DNA of 64,000 nucleotides from Candidatus Poseidoniaceae archaeon (GCA_949372875.1 CASIAW010000008.1:1-64000), one strand, 5' to 3'; positions 16,025-25,616 are shown, counted from the first letter of the stretch. Notes: generated from the sequence alone by a model not told the origin. A program made the numbers and translations.

Positions 16025-19000
16025 TTCGTTTTAATCGAAGTCAACGGCTTGGTCTCGACCTTGACAAGCACATCGCGCTCGATGCTGGTGCGGGGACGGG
16101 TAAAACAACGGTTATGGCTGAACGATATGTCCAACACCTTCTTTCATCCGAGCAACGAGCAACCCATCTTCTCCCACATGGCCCACGCGAGAACACCAAA
16201 GGAAGTGGATTGTTACGTGCGCCTCCTCGTCAACGTACTGCACCAAATGAATGGCAAGGCCTCCTTCCAAGCGAAGTTGTTGCCATCACGTTCACCAAAA
16301 AAGCAGCGGCAGAACTCAAAGCTCGAATTCGCACCCGAGTTGGCCAAAGTCGAGCTTTCTCTTTAGAAAAAGACGATATCGACGGGATATATGACCCGCG
16401 TATCCAAGAGGGCGACATTGAGACATTGATGTCCGCACTTGACGAGGCCCCAATTTCCACCATTGACGCTTTCCTTTCACAACTTGTATCCCCACACCTT
16501 GACCTTGTAGCAGTTCATCCGAGCCGTGAACAAATTTCAGAAGAACGCTCACCTCTCTTGGTCAAAGAGACCTTGCATTCCGCATGGCGAATACGAACCA
16601 TTGACGATGCACATGAAGCGGGGGTTCGAGGGAATATCGGCGCTTTTATTGAGGCGAGGAACAGACTTGCAGTTCTTCTTGGAGGCCAAGAGCATTCTGC
16701 TGTTGTTCTTAGTGGAATGTTGGGCAAATCGCTGTTTGTTGAAGAAGCATATCACGCCATGCTTTCACGCTCTCAGTCCATCGGAGCCGATTGGTCGGGA
16801 GATGGACCGATCCCTCGCGAAGTGCTCATGGACATGTTCTTGGAACCTGTCCGGAATGATGTTGTAGAATTTGCTCAGCAAACCCAAACACTTCTCGCTC
16901 AATGGGTCGATGAGTATCAAACGTATTCCGCCCATTACATATTGCCTTGCGAAGCAAAAATAGGGTCGACCTTGACGAGATTTAATCATTTTACAGCTTT
17001 GGCGCGAGAGCCACTACCTACCGAACCAAGTGATTGCTTACAGTGGGTTTGGCACGTAGCTCTTGCTGCAACGACAACCAATCAGCTGAAAGACGACCAA
17101 CCAAATTATTTCCCTAAAGGAGGTTTACCACAGGCGCGATACTGTGCAGGCTGGCACCCCGGGCTCCTTGGTAAATCAGCCGCGAAAGGCCTTTCTGAAA
17201 CAGTGAAGGTTACAGTCCAAGAAGAAGCGATTAAGCATGCTGAAGCCTTACAAGAAAAACTCAATTCTCGACTTGGGCGTTTAGTGTGCTTATTGGGTAA
17301 GAGTGCCTTCCTACTCGACCCTACAAGTGATTTCCCCCACATGCCCGAAAATTGTGAATTACGGTACACTGAAGTGACTCCATCTTTCAGTGATCTTGCA
17401 CCCGAGGGGCGCCTCCGAATTTCACATGAATTACAAACAGATGTTCTCAATGACCTGCTCCTTGTCCACAGAGGCTGCCAAGATATTCTGACGTTAAGAA
17501 AAGCCCATGAGGCCGTGCACGACTATGATGACATCCAACGATTAGTAGCAGATTTACTTCTTGCACGATGCCCTGATATGGTCCGTCATGTCTATCCGTC
17601 CGCAGTTGTTCAGGCACTGGACTATCTTGGCGATGAGCCATGGTCTGATGCTCACATTTCTCGAGCAATGAGGATAGCAGGCGACGATCAGGCTTGTTTT
17701 GAAGACCTTCAACGTCGATTCTATACTCTTCAAACAATCCGTCGACAGTATAGGGCCTTTATCATCGATGAATACCAAGACACGAATCCCGCTCATTTCC
17801 GTCTTCTCGCTCGACTTTGGGGGCGCCGCCGCCTTGAGTCCGATGACCCTCAAGGTCCGCTTGGCCCTTGGGACCCAACAATTTGCATTGTTGGTGATAT
17901 GAAACAAAGTATCTACCGTTTCCGCCAAGCAGAAGTTACAGTCATGCGACGCACAGTGGCTGCAATTAAGCAAGCGAACCTCATTGAACAATCCGAGTCG
18001 CGTTTAAGTCACTTGCGAAGTGAAGGCAAAGCCCGGGACCCTCGACCCGTAGGGGCTGGTGAATCGTTTATCAGGGGAACAAAAATAGATGGAAATGCAG
18101 TCAAGTCAAAACTATGGGAGCATGTTAGTATAGCATTTGAAGATGGTGAAGATGCATTAAATCCAATTGATGATGTACGCCGGGAGCGAAGACAGCTTGG
18201 CCACATTGATTTGACCTCAAATCATCGTTCATTACATAATCTAATGCGAACGATGAATGGAATGTTTGACGATGTTTTTGATTCTCGACACTATGTTCTA
18301 CCTGGCGATTGGCATGCTGAGCCCCAACAACTCCGGCCTGCTCGGGCTTCCAAATTTAAAACTGAATTACCTCCGGGAACTCTCGAATGGCTTGTTCCGC
18401 TCCAAATCGGCGTTGAGGCTCCAGATTACAATCTTAAGAACGCGATTGATACGTTTGCAGATCCGAAAGCCAAACGCGCTCACTTGGAACATGAATTGAT
18501 TGCAGCTCGTTTACAAGCGCTTATCCAAAACCGGGAAACACAGGTTTGGGATGCAGAAAAGGACTCATATGCTCCATTACCGCATGATTCAAAACAGGTA
18601 AGGCCCGAAGACATCATCATTTTGGTTCACTCTCGAAAGCATATGCCGGATTTAATCCAACGATTACAATCCCGAGGAATCCCGGTTATGGCCGATCGGC
18701 AAGGCGCTCTGCTACAACGTCCAGTCGTTGCCCCCCTTGTCGCCTGCTTGGAACTTATCGCTTTCCCAAATTCGAGACACGCTGCTTTATCGCTCGCCCG
18801 TTCGCCAATACTTGGATTCAATGACTCACAAGCACATACTCTCCTTTCGTCATCAGAAGACACGACTTGGTGGGAGAAAATTCAACGCCATGCTCCAAAC
18901 AACTCCGTGAAGCGTTTAGCCTCTCACTTGAACAGTCTCGTACAACAAGGGGCTCTTCACGATGTATTTGACGCAGTACTGGATAGTTCGGATTTACTTG

Positions 19001-20985
19001 TTGCTTACCCCGATGACACCGCTCGTCAAAATGCGGAAGCATGGTGTGCTCTCGCATCATCTATTGGTCAAGAATTAGGGCATGAAGCTTCGGCTATTTT
19101 TAATCGAATGAAAGAATTGAGTGGACTTGGAAATAAAGGTCCATCTGCCATTACTACGCCTTCTGGGGGAGCAGTTCAAATCATGACTATTCACGGTGCT
19201 AAGGGGCTCCAAGCCCCTGTTGTTGTTGTCGCTGGCATCTTTCACGCAGGTAAGTCGGATGCATCCCTTGCAGTTCGAAATAATGTATTGGTTACGCCCC
19301 AAGTTGTCGCTGGCCGAATTAATCCTTGGAACTCTCGAGATCGGCCTGATGATGGACTTTGGGAATTTGCTAAACGCATGGACCATGCCCAACGACAAGC
19401 AGAAAGGCGTCGAGAGTTTTACGTGGCTTTGACAAGAGTTGAAGACCGTTTAATCGTTGTTGGCTCTCCAAGCGATACAGCAGTATTCAATGAGGAGAAT
19501 CATCATCTTGAATTCAAGTGCAAACCATCGATGAAAACAATGGGTGCGATGTGGATGGATGGTTTACGTAGTCTATCGCATTCCAATAATCAAGAAGGTT
19601 CGCCGTGGCTTCTTTCGGGTGATAAATTTACTGAACCACTTGTAGCTTACCAAGAAACCAAATTATCTTTGAATCCAAAGGCTTTGGCGGACGACTCACG
19701 ACTCGGTGGCGATGCAATCTCTTCTATCCGCATCTACCACTCCCCCGAATGCTTCCCAGGTTTAGAAATTCAAACACCATTGCAAAAGTGGCACACGCTC
19801 GAAACCCGTCTCCAATCTCTCCCGTCTCAATCCTCTGCAATACAACGAACGACACATGTGAGCGACATGATGCGGATGACAGCCCATGGCCTTGATACGA
19901 GTTTTATGTGTCCTCGAAGGCATTGGTTATCGGAAGTACGCGGCTGGAATCCCGAGCCGTTGAATCTATTTTCAAAATTGCACTCATCCCATTCTTCTGA
20001 ATCAAAATACCCTCCTGCAACTGTGTTTGGAACCCTGATGCATCGATTGGTCGAAATCGGATTACAAAATCCTGCTCAACTTAATTCACCACCAGCAGCC
20101 CCACTTCCTTCCGCTTGGGTCTATGATGGAAAAGATATGTTGGATGATGAAGATACAATTCAGCGCGTACTTGCTGAAGAAGGTATTGGGGTTGGTGCAA
20201 ACTCAGAACTCTTCCACTCTACTGCAGAACGATTATCGCATCTTGGTGGATTGGTTCGCCGAGGGCTGCTTGGACGATTTGCTGCCGGTGAAAGTCACTT
20301 CGGGTATTCTGTCGAGGGATTGAGGACTGAGTTGCCGTTCTATTTTAGTCACAAAGTGGCTTTAGATGGCGTGGTCCGTACAACTTTCTCTGTCGAAGGC
20401 ATGCGCCCACAATCTCTTGTCGATCACGTTGATGTGGTGTTTGATGGTCGTGCTGACCTTGTCCTTGCATTACGAGATGAACATGGGAAGGGATGTTTGC
20501 AAGTTGTTGATTTGAAAACAAAGGACTGCCGTGGGAAATTCAACCCATTCAATCCTGAACAAGGCAGCCGTTTGCAAAAATTCAACGGAGACCTCCTTTC
20601 ACCTTTCCCTTCAACCGCTGCAGAGCATTCGATATTGGATGAACATCGTTTGCAACTTACGCTGTATTCATTGGCTTTAGAAGTCATTGAACATCAAAAG
20701 CCCGAACATGAGCGTCGTCGAGTACTTCCTCCATCTTTGCTTATCGGCGCGTCAGGCCGAATGGTGCAATTATCAACCGAAGAATATTCAGAAGCCAAGA
20801 TTACTCTCGGGGAACATCTCCATTGGATGGCACACCTTGCCGCAACTCCTGACGCTCTTCAAGAGCCGAGCCGATTACCTATCGAGTCTGCACATATTTG
20901 CTCTCAATGTCCATTTTCACGTGGCGAGATACGACTTTGTGGGCCTGAAGGGGCAGAACTCGGTGTTGTTCAACCGAATGAATAA
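16021..20985 (+). CDS. addA: AddA-like UvrD-family helicase-nuclease with predicted iron-sulfur nuclease
   Basis: This 1654-residue protein is a superfamily 1A helicase fused to a RecB-type nuclease, for resecting double-strand DNA breaks. Helicase motifs appear in order: I (D-A-G-A-G-T-G-K-T-T, residues about 22-31), Ia (A-I-T-F-T-K-K-A-A-A-E-L), II (I-I-D-E-Y-Q-D-T-N), III (V-G-D-M-K-Q-S-I-Y-R-F-R), V (I-M-T-I-H-G-A-K-G-L-Q-A) and VI (E-F-Y-V-A-L-T-R-V-E). The nuclease has R-A-D (about 1478) and V-V-D-L-K-T-K-D (about 1497). Unlike typical Bacillus AddA, it also carries four cysteines framing the nuclease (C1296 and C1627-x2-C1630-x9-C1640), a layout like an iron-sulfur cluster. It starts at ATG 16021 inside the addB stop. 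An AdnAB-like arrangement is an alternative label. Confidence 0.88.
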   Translation: MIRFNRSQRLGLDLDKHIALDAGAGTGKTTVMAERYVQHLLSSEQRATHLLPHGPRENTKGSGLLRAPPRQRTAPNEWQGLLPSEVVAITFTKKAAAELKARIRTRVGQSRAFSLEKDDIDGIYDPRIQEGDIETLMSALDEAPISTIDAFLSQLVSPHLDLVAVHPSREQISEERSPLLVKETLHSAWRIRTIDDAHEAGVRGNIGAFIEARNRLAVLLGGQEHSAVVLSGMLGKSLFVEEAYHAMLSRSQSIGADWSGDGPIPREVLMDMFLEPVRNDVVEFAQQTQTLLAQWVDEYQTYSAHYILPCEAKIGSTLTRFNHFTALAREPLPTEPSDCLQWVWHVALAATTTNQLKDDQPNYFPKGGLPQARYCAGWHPGLLGKSAAKGLSETVKVTVQEEAIKHAEALQEKLNSRLGRLVCLLGKSAFLLDPTSDFPHMPENCELRYTEVTPSFSDLAPEGRLRISHELQTDVLNDLLLVHRGCQDILTLRKAHEAVHDYDDIQRLVADLLLARCPDMVRHVYPSAVVQALDYLGDEPWSDAHISRAMRIAGDDQACFEDLQRRFYTLQTIRRQYRAFIIDEYQDTNPAHFRLLARLWGRRRLESDDPQGPLGPWDPTICIVGDMKQSIYRFRQAEVTVMRRTVAAIKQANLIEQSESRLSHLRSEGKARDPRPVGAGESFIRGTKIDGNAVKSKLWEHVSIAFEDGEDALNPIDDVRRERRQLGHIDLTSNHRSLHNLMRTMNGMFDDVFDSRHYVLPGDWHAEPQQLRPARASKFKTELPPGTLEWLVPLQIGVEAPDYNLKNAIDTFADPKAKRAHLEHELIAARLQALIQNRETQVWDAEKDSYAPLPHDSKQVRPEDIIILVHSRKHMPDLIQRLQSRGIPVMADRQGALLQRPVVAPLVACLELIAFPNSRHAALSLARSPILGFNDSQAHTLLSSSEDTTWWEKIQRHAPNNSVKRLASHLNSLVQQGALHDVFDAVLDSSDLLVAYPDDTARQNAEAWCALASSIGQELGHEASAIFNRMKELSGLGNKGPSAITTPSGGAVQIMTIHGAKGLQAPVVVVAGIFHAGKSDASLAVRNNVLVTPQVVAGRINPWNSRDRPDDGLWEFAKRMDHAQRQAERRREFYVALTRVEDRLIVVGSPSDTAVFNEENHHLEFKCKPSMKTMGAMWMDGLRSLSHSNNQEGSPWLLSGDKFTEPLVAYQETKLSLNPKALADDSRLGGDAISSIRIYHSPECFPGLEIQTPLQKWHTLETRLQSLPSQSSAIQRTTHVSDMMRMTAHGLDTSFMCPRRHWLSEVRGWNPEPLNLFSKLHSSHSSESKYPPATVFGTLMHRLVEIGLQNPAQLNSPPAAPLPSAWVYDGKDMLDDEDTIQRVLAEEGIGVGANSELFHSTAERLSHLGGLVRRGLLGRFAAGESHFGYSVEGLRTELPFYFSHKVALDGVVRTTFSVEGMRPQSLVDHVDVVFDGRADLVLALRDEHGKGCLQVVDLKTKDCRGKFNPFNPEQGSRLQKFNGDLLSPFPSTAAEHSILDEHRLQLTLYSLALEVIEHQKPEHERRRVLPPSLLIGASGRMVQLSTEEYSEAKITLGEHLHWMAHLAATPDALQEPSRLPIESAHICSQCPFSRGEIRLCGPEGAELGVVQPNE

Positions 20986-20986
20986 T

Positions 20987-21604
20987 TCATTTTTTATTTC
21001 CGACAAGAACAAGAGTGCCGATAAAGGACTCCTTCTGCCCGACTTGATGGACTTCAACGTTGACGAAACCCGCTTCAAGCAGAGCGGTTTTCCACTGCTC
21101 GATACTCAGCGTAGTCATATGAACATTCAACGCTTCTGACCAAGATAAACTGTCTTCATTTTCAAGGTAGTGATCGACACCAGCGACCAATTGGCCTCCA
21201 CTCTTGAGCCAACCATCATGGAATTTCTTCAACATTGATGCAGGATCATGTAAGTAATAGAGAAACTCCATCGTGTGTATCAAATCAAACTGCTGATTAG
21301 GTTGCCATTCTGGTAGAGTAGCAAGGTAATATTCTCCTTGCGAATCGATAGCATTCGCCTTTTCAATCATACTCGGAGAGCCATCGACACCGACGACATG
21401 TCCACACATTGGGTCTTGAGCGATTTTACGGCAAACCCAACCGTTTCCACACCCGACATCAATTGCAGTGTAAGGGGTGTCTCGGGGAATACTCGCCAAC
21501 TCAAGCATGGCATGCACTGAACGCGCATGTCCTTTTTCCATTCCTACATCTTTTCCTTTATCGGCCCATTCACTGAATAATTCAGTCGCATCTCGTTGGC
21601 TCAT
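20987..21604 (-). CDS. Class I SAM-dependent methyltransferase
   Basis: The protein of 205 residues has the SAM-binding motif A-I-D-V-G-C-G-N-G-W-V (about 47-57), the acidic strand end V-V-G-V-D-G-S-P, and a post-motif F-D-L-I-H-T-M-E-F-L-Y-Y. Small-molecule or ubiquinone/UbiE-like acceptors use this fold, but the substrate cannot be told. The stop is one base from the addA stop on the opposite strand, and the run of T bases there is coding (Lys codons) for this gene. It is divergent from the proline iminopeptidase gene. Confidence 0.85.
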   Translation of the reverse strand: MSQRDATELFSEWADKGKDVGMEKGHARSVHAMLELASIPRDTPYTAIDVGCGNGWVCRKIAQDPMCGHVVGVDGSPSMIEKANAIDSQGEYYLATLPEWQPNQQFDLIHTMEFLYYLHDPASMLKKFHDGWLKSGGQLVAGVDHYLENEDSLSWSEALNVHMTTLSIEQWKTALLEAGFVNVEVHQVGQKESFIGTLVLVGNKK

Positions 21605-21681
21605 GATTCACTCCCAGCCGAAGCATTCCAAGAAGATGTTCATTACGAAAGGAACATGCATGGCCGACCTCTGGCCGATTC

Positions 21682-22644
21682 ATGCTTGATGTAACGACAA
21701 CACTCGAAGACGTCCTTTACTCGCCAATTGAACCCTATGATTCTGGTATGTTGAGCGTTTCTGAATTACATACCATTGCTTGGGAAAAGAGTGGCAATCC
21801 AGAGGGCATACCAGTTATCGTCATTCACGGTGGGCCAGGTGGCGGAGGTCAACCTTCATATCGGCAATATTTCGATCCGATGACATACAACATCATTCAA
21901 TTTGACCAACGCGGCTGTGGAAAATCAACTCCATACGCCGAATTAGTTGAAAACAACACACATGCATCTGTCCGAGATATTGAACAACTTCGTACTTTTT
22001 TTGGAATTGAGAAATGGCACGTCTTTGGGGGCTCATGGGGCTCTACTCTCGCATTAGTCTACGCCCAAGAGTTCCCCGACCGGGTTCAGAGTTTGATGCT
22101 TCGTGGTATTTTCATGTGCCGTAAAAGCGAACTGCAATGGTTCTATCAAGATGGAGCAAGCCACATATTCCCTGATGCGTTTGAAGCGTACCGAGAACAC
22201 ATTCCAAAGCAGGAACAAGGAGATCTCATCACCGCTTACCACGCTCGTTTGACGAGCGAAGATGTGAACACTCGCAGAGCAGCTGCGAAGGAATGGACTC
22301 GATGGGAAATGGCGACCAGCAGACTCTTCCCTGACGATTCCTATCTTGAAAAAGCAGAAGACCTCGATTTTGCAGTTGCTTTTGCACGCATCGAATGCCA
22401 CTACTTCATCAATGGAATTTTTCTCGAAGAAGCCCACATCCTCAACCATGTTAGAATAATTCAACATATCCCCACAACCATCGTCCAAGGCCGATACGAT
22501 GTCGTTTGTCCTGTTCGCAGTGCTTGGGAATTACATAAGGCCATGCCGAACAGTAGGCTCGCCATTGTCCCAGATGCAGGGCATTCAATGGGCGAGGTAA
22601 GTATTGCTCGTGAATTGGTCGCTTTAACTGACTCATTCCGGTGA
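21682..22644 (+). CDS. pip: Proline iminopeptidase (alpha/beta hydrolase, S33 family)
   Basis: The enzyme removes N-terminal proline from peptides in the cytoplasm. Family signatures are E-P-Y-D-S-G-M-L near the start, H-G-G-P-G-G-G (oxyanion region), F-D-Q-R-G-C-G-K-S, the nucleophile elbow G-G-S-W-G-S, a late V-Q-G-R-Y-D (catalytic Asp) and D-A-G-H-S (catalytic His). The length of 320 residues is standard. Together with the surface proteins around it, it fits a lifestyle based on peptide use. The start ATG 21682 matches the family N-terminus. Confidence 0.94.
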   Translation: MLDVTTTLEDVLYSPIEPYDSGMLSVSELHTIAWEKSGNPEGIPVIVIHGGPGGGGQPSYRQYFDPMTYNIIQFDQRGCGKSTPYAELVENNTHASVRDIEQLRTFFGIEKWHVFGGSWGSTLALVYAQEFPDRVQSLMLRGIFMCRKSELQWFYQDGASHIFPDAFEAYREHIPKQEQGDLITAYHARLTSEDVNTRRAAAKEWTRWEMATSRLFPDDSYLEKAEDLDFAVAFARIECHYFINGIFLEEAHILNHVRIIQHIPTTIVQGRYDVVCPVRSAWELHKAMPNSRLAIVPDAGHSMGEVSIARELVALTDSFR

Positions 22645-22724
22645 GTTATACCGTCTTCAATCCCGTTGTTTTGTCTGCGCTTTCAAGCGTCGGCTTGATA
22701 GGGTGGAGGTGTGTGGCTGTTCAT

Positions 22725-22738
22725 GGAGGCTTACCTCC
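22725..22738 (+). promoter_or_regulatory. Small hairpin before the coiled-coil gene
   Basis: GGAGG-CTTA-CCTCC is a perfect 5-base-pair stem 10 bases before ATG 22749. It lies in the gap after pip and could fold in the leader; the GGTGA closer to the ATG is the likelier ribosome site. Confidence 0.3.
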
Positions 22739-22748
22739 GGGTGAAACA

Positions 22749-23525
22749 ATGACCGAAGAAGGAACCATTCCCCCAGCCGACACAACCTCGACGGAAACCG
22801 TTGAAGATATGAAAGTCAAAATTGAAGTTCTCTATGAAGCATTTCAAGGAACTCAACAAGATTTAGACGATGCTCTTGCTACAATCGAAGTTCTTGAAAA
22901 AGAAATCATTGAAGGCGCTGTTGAAAAGGACTCATTACAGAGTCTACTTGATGAGAAAGACAACCGTGTTCGTGAACTTGAACTTCGCGCAGCAATGTCG
23001 AGTAAGACCGTCGAACGTCTCGAGCCTGAATTGGAAAAGATGGAAGAAAAGTACACTCGTGAAAAAGACCGTCTTGGAAAGGTTTACTCTATTGCAGAGG
23101 AACTTGACAATGACCTTCACCTCGCTGTTAAAGAAATGAAAGCACGTGATGACTGGTATGTCGATCACATGAAGATTTTTGAAGACCTCAATCAAGCCAT
23201 CAAGGTCCGCTATGAAATGATTGAACGAGCTATCGAAGCAGAGCGTAAGTCACAACACATGGCTCGCGCTTTCACCGAGCGCATCGAAGAGATGGTCGAA
23301 TCTCGTGCTGCGGAAATGACAATTGAAGAAGCAGAGACAATCTCCTCCTCTGAAGGCGAAGAACCAACTGAAGCCGTTGAAGAAAACGCTGCAGAAGAAG
23401 TGCTCGTTGAAGAACCGGCTGCTGAAGAACCGGCTGCTGAAGAAGCACCAGAAGAGAAAGCTACTACTGGAACGACCGCAGCTGCCACTTGGGCAGATGG
23501 CGAAGATCCTTGGGCTTCCGACTGA
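22749..23525 (+). CDS. Coiled-coil protein with acidic Ala/Glu-rich tail
   Basis: I do not recognise a named family. Residues about 20-190 (counted from ATG 22749) are a long charged coiled coil (L-D-D-A-L-A-T-I-E-V-L-E-K, M-E-E-K-Y-T-R-E-K-D-R-L). The last 60 residues are low-complexity and very acidic, with the direct repeat E-E-P-A-A. The frame extends back to GTG 22641, overlapping the pip stop, but ATG 22749 has GGTGA 5 bases before it and a cleaner N-terminus. It sits 9 bases before the decarboxylase gene, so the two are likely co-transcribed. A structural or scaffold role is an inference. Confidence 0.7.
   Translation: MTEEGTIPPADTTSTETVEDMKVKIEVLYEAFQGTQQDLDDALATIEVLEKEIIEGAVEKDSLQSLLDEKDNRVRELELRAAMSSKTVERLEPELEKMEEKYTREKDRLGKVYSIAEELDNDLHLAVKEMKARDDWYVDHMKIFEDLNQAIKVRYEMIERAIEAERKSQHMARAFTERIEEMVESRAAEMTIEEAETISSSEGEEPTEAVEENAAEEVLVEEPAAEEPAAEEAPEEKATTGTTAAATWADGEDPWASD
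23409..23438 (+). repeat. Two perfect 15-base tandem repeats
   Basis: GAAGAACCGGCTGCT occurs twice in a row (23409-23423 and 23424-23438), encoding E-E-P-A-A twice in the acidic tail. Such in-frame repeats commonly vary in number between strains. Confidence 0.9.
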
Positions 23526-23534
23526 GGTGATACC

Positions 23535-24386
23535 ATGTCAGGTTTGGCCCACGGCGGCCATGCTCCCGTCATCATTCCAATCCTCATGGGCGGTAGCGCT
23601 CTTATTATCGGCGCCACCATCAATTCGTTGTATGGTTTAATTCCATTTTTTGGAATCTTTTGTTTCATGCTTTCAGCCTTTTTTGCCAATTTTTGGAGAG
23701 ACCCTGACCGCCCAATCCCTCGGGATGAAGGGGTATTGGTAAGTCCTGCTGACGGCCATGTCATGTTTGTGCGCCGGGAGCGCGCTACTGGCCGCAGACC
23801 ATCAAAAGAGGAACTTGAATCTGGAGCATGCGAGTCGGATGATCTCACTGGGGATTGGTATCCTGAAGCCCTATCTTCCCCTCTTTTGTTTGAAACAGAG
23901 CAACGGTTTGAGCCGGTTGCCAAAGGTGATGAGTCTGAGCATGACGTTTTCCGAGTCGCTATTTTCATGTCGCCATTGGATGTTCACGTCAATCGAGCGC
24001 CGCTTGCTGGAACCTTACACCGCATGGAGCATCGAGCAGGAAAGGGTCTTCGCCGAGGCCCTTTCATTCCAGCATATAAGAAAGAAAGCCAGTATAATGA
24101 AAGGGTCCGTACTGTTTTCAAAAACGACAGCGATTTGTTTGTTGAAGTGACTCAAATTTCTGGAGCACTTGCTCGTACGATTATACCTTGGCTCCAGGTT
24201 GATTCTGAAGTTCGCCGGGGCCAGCGGTATGGAATGATTCGTCTTGGTTCCCGGGTTGATCTTCGCGCCCCAGCAGAACGCTTCCTTCCGAATGTCTGTT
24301 CAGCAGAAGAGAATAATTCAGCACATCCGAAAGGAGAATTTGTTCAAGCAGGTACTTCGATTTTATTCACTCCTGTTCTCAAATGA
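23535..24386 (+). CDS. asd: Archaetidylserine decarboxylase (PSD family)
   Basis: The enzyme decarboxylates archaetidylserine to archaetidylethanolamine in membrane lipid synthesis. Two membrane helices at the N-terminus (about 12-55) are followed by F-W-R-D-P-D-R-P-I-P, V-S-P-A-D-G-H-V, F-M-S-P-L-D-V-H-V-N-R-A-P, and N-E-R. Near the end R-L-G-S-R-V-D carries the G238-S239 bond expected to self-cleave and give the pyruvoyl cofactor. The length of 283 residues is between the short and long PSD types. It goes with the CDP-alcohol transferase at 62130 as lipid head-group genes, although far apart. Confidence 0.9.
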   Translation: MSGLAHGGHAPVIIPILMGGSALIIGATINSLYGLIPFFGIFCFMLSAFFANFWRDPDRPIPRDEGVLVSPADGHVMFVRRERATGRRPSKEELESGACESDDLTGDWYPEALSSPLLFETEQRFEPVAKGDESEHDVFRVAIFMSPLDVHVNRAPLAGTLHRMEHRAGKGLRRGPFIPAYKKESQYNERVRTVFKNDSDLFVEVTQISGALARTIIPWLQVDSEVRRGQRYGMIRLGSRVDLRAPAERFLPNVCSAEENNSAHPKGEFVQAGTSILFTPVLK

Positions 24387-24449
24387 ACTACGTTCTTTGT
24401 GCGGTGGTTTGAAACACCAAAGCCGAGCCACTTCACATAGGGGAACGTG

Positions 24450-25616
24450 ATGTCGGGGCCAAAATCGTTGACACTTGTTGGAGAGGGTAACAAGGGTGCC
24501 CGTATCCATGATTTAGTCAAGGCACCTGCAAATACACCCTGGGCTCGAGCCCGTCAACAGTCATGGGATGCAAGTGAGCCTGCGACCGTTTACTATACTC
24601 CTGAAACGCTTGCAGATGGGACGCCATGCAGTGCAGTAACCGTTATTTTGCGCACCAAAGGTTGCCATTGGTGGTGGTCGAGCGGTTGTACTTTTTGCGG
24701 ATATTTCAACGACACTCGCGATGATGTTACCAACGACGACCTTCACGCTCAATGGGCGTATGCAAAGGAGAAGTTTGAAAATTTCAAAGACCATGGTATG
24801 GTCAAAGTATACACCAGCGGCTCGTTGCTTGAAGATCGCGAAATCCCAGTCGAGTTTCAAGAAACTGTTTTGCGTGATTGCCATGACCTCGGCAAAGAAT
24901 TGATCGTAGAAAGTAGATGTGAGCAACTGACAGAAGAGAAACTTGCATGGGCATCACAACTGAACCAGAGTTTCGCCGTAGCTGTTGGACTTGAAGCATA
25001 TGACGATGAAGTCCTTCGCTTTCATGTAAACAAGGGCTTCACGACAAAGTCGTGGGACAGAGCGGTTGAAAACTTGAAAAAGTTCAATATTCGAATCAAG
25101 ACCTACCTCATGTTCAAACCCCCATTCATGAGCGAAGCAGATGCCCTGAATCATGGCGTTAAATGGATTGAAGACGTAGCCGGTCGGAGCGACGAGATAT
25201 CCGTTAATCCAATGAACATCCAACGAGGGACAATCATTGACCGCCTTCACCGAAACAACGAATATCGCCCACCATGGCTTTGGTCGCTGGTCGAGATGAT
25301 TCGTCGAGTCCACCCAACGATTCACCCGAATGGTGGTAAGAACGGAGATGCCGACCAAGTTTGCCGTCTCATCATCCATCCAACAGCCGGCGGCCGAGTA
25401 CGTGGCGCTCACAATTGCGGCTCATGTGATTCAGTTGTAGTTGCTGCAATTGAGAGGTATGCTGTTTCAGGGGAGCTTGAAGAATTTGATGGGCTCTCGT
25501 GCGAATGCGAATCTGCTTGGAAAGAAGAGATTCTTTTGGAGCAAACTCTTCCAGTGCCCCTAGGTATCTCAAAACACCGCAGAGGTAGTCTTCTCAATCG
25601 ACTTCGCTCGCCTTGA
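24450..25616 (+). CDS. raSEA: Archaeosine synthase radical SAM subunit (RaSEA)
   Basis: RaSEA is the radical SAM partner of ArcS that completes archaeosine (G+) at position 15 of archaeal tRNA. The cluster motif is C72-x7-C80-x2-C83 in G-C-H-W-W-W-S-S-G-C-T-F-C-G-Y, followed by V-K-V-Y-T-S-G-S-L-L-E and E-S-R-C-E-Q-L, typical of the Elp3-like TIGR01210 group. A second cysteine group near the end (C-G-S-C-D and S-C-E-C) may bind another metal. The length of 388 residues fits. GTG 24447 just before ATG 24450 is a possible start. The ArcS partner is not in this window. Confidence 0.85.
   Translation: MSGPKSLTLVGEGNKGARIHDLVKAPANTPWARARQQSWDASEPATVYYTPETLADGTPCSAVTVILRTKGCHWWWSSGCTFCGYFNDTRDDVTNDDLHAQWAYAKEKFENFKDHGMVKVYTSGSLLEDREIPVEFQETVLRDCHDLGKELIVESRCEQLTEEKLAWASQLNQSFAVAVGLEAYDDEVLRFHVNKGFTTKSWDRAVENLKKFNIRIKTYLMFKPPFMSEADALNHGVKWIEDVAGRSDEISVNPMNIQRGTIIDRLHRNNEYRPPWLWSLVEMIRRVHPTIHPNGGKNGDADQVCRLIIHPTAGGRVRGAHNCGSCDSVVVAAIERYAVSGELEEFDGLSCECESAWKEEILLEQTLPVPLGISKHRRGSLLNRLRSP

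Noticed and set aside
20991-20996. T-run after addA as a terminator
   Set aside because: It is coding sequence (Lys codons) of the convergent methyltransferase. It may stop transcription but cannot be told apart from coding constraint.
21655-21676. Direct repeat TGGCCGA twice before pip
   Set aside because: Two 7-base copies in a short divergent gap, without symmetry or a further copy. It is too weak to call an operator.
22641-22748. GTG start giving a 36-residue longer coiled-coil protein
   Set aside because: The extension has unrelated composition and no ribosome site other than the pip overlap, whereas ATG 22749 has GGTGA close by. It remains possible.
23210-23968. 252-codon open frame on the minus strand across the coiled-coil and decarboxylase genes
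   Set aside because: It is Ser/Arg/Ala-rich low-complexity sequence, the antisense image of the Ala/Glu repeat region. Both plus-strand genes have strong family or coiled-coil support.
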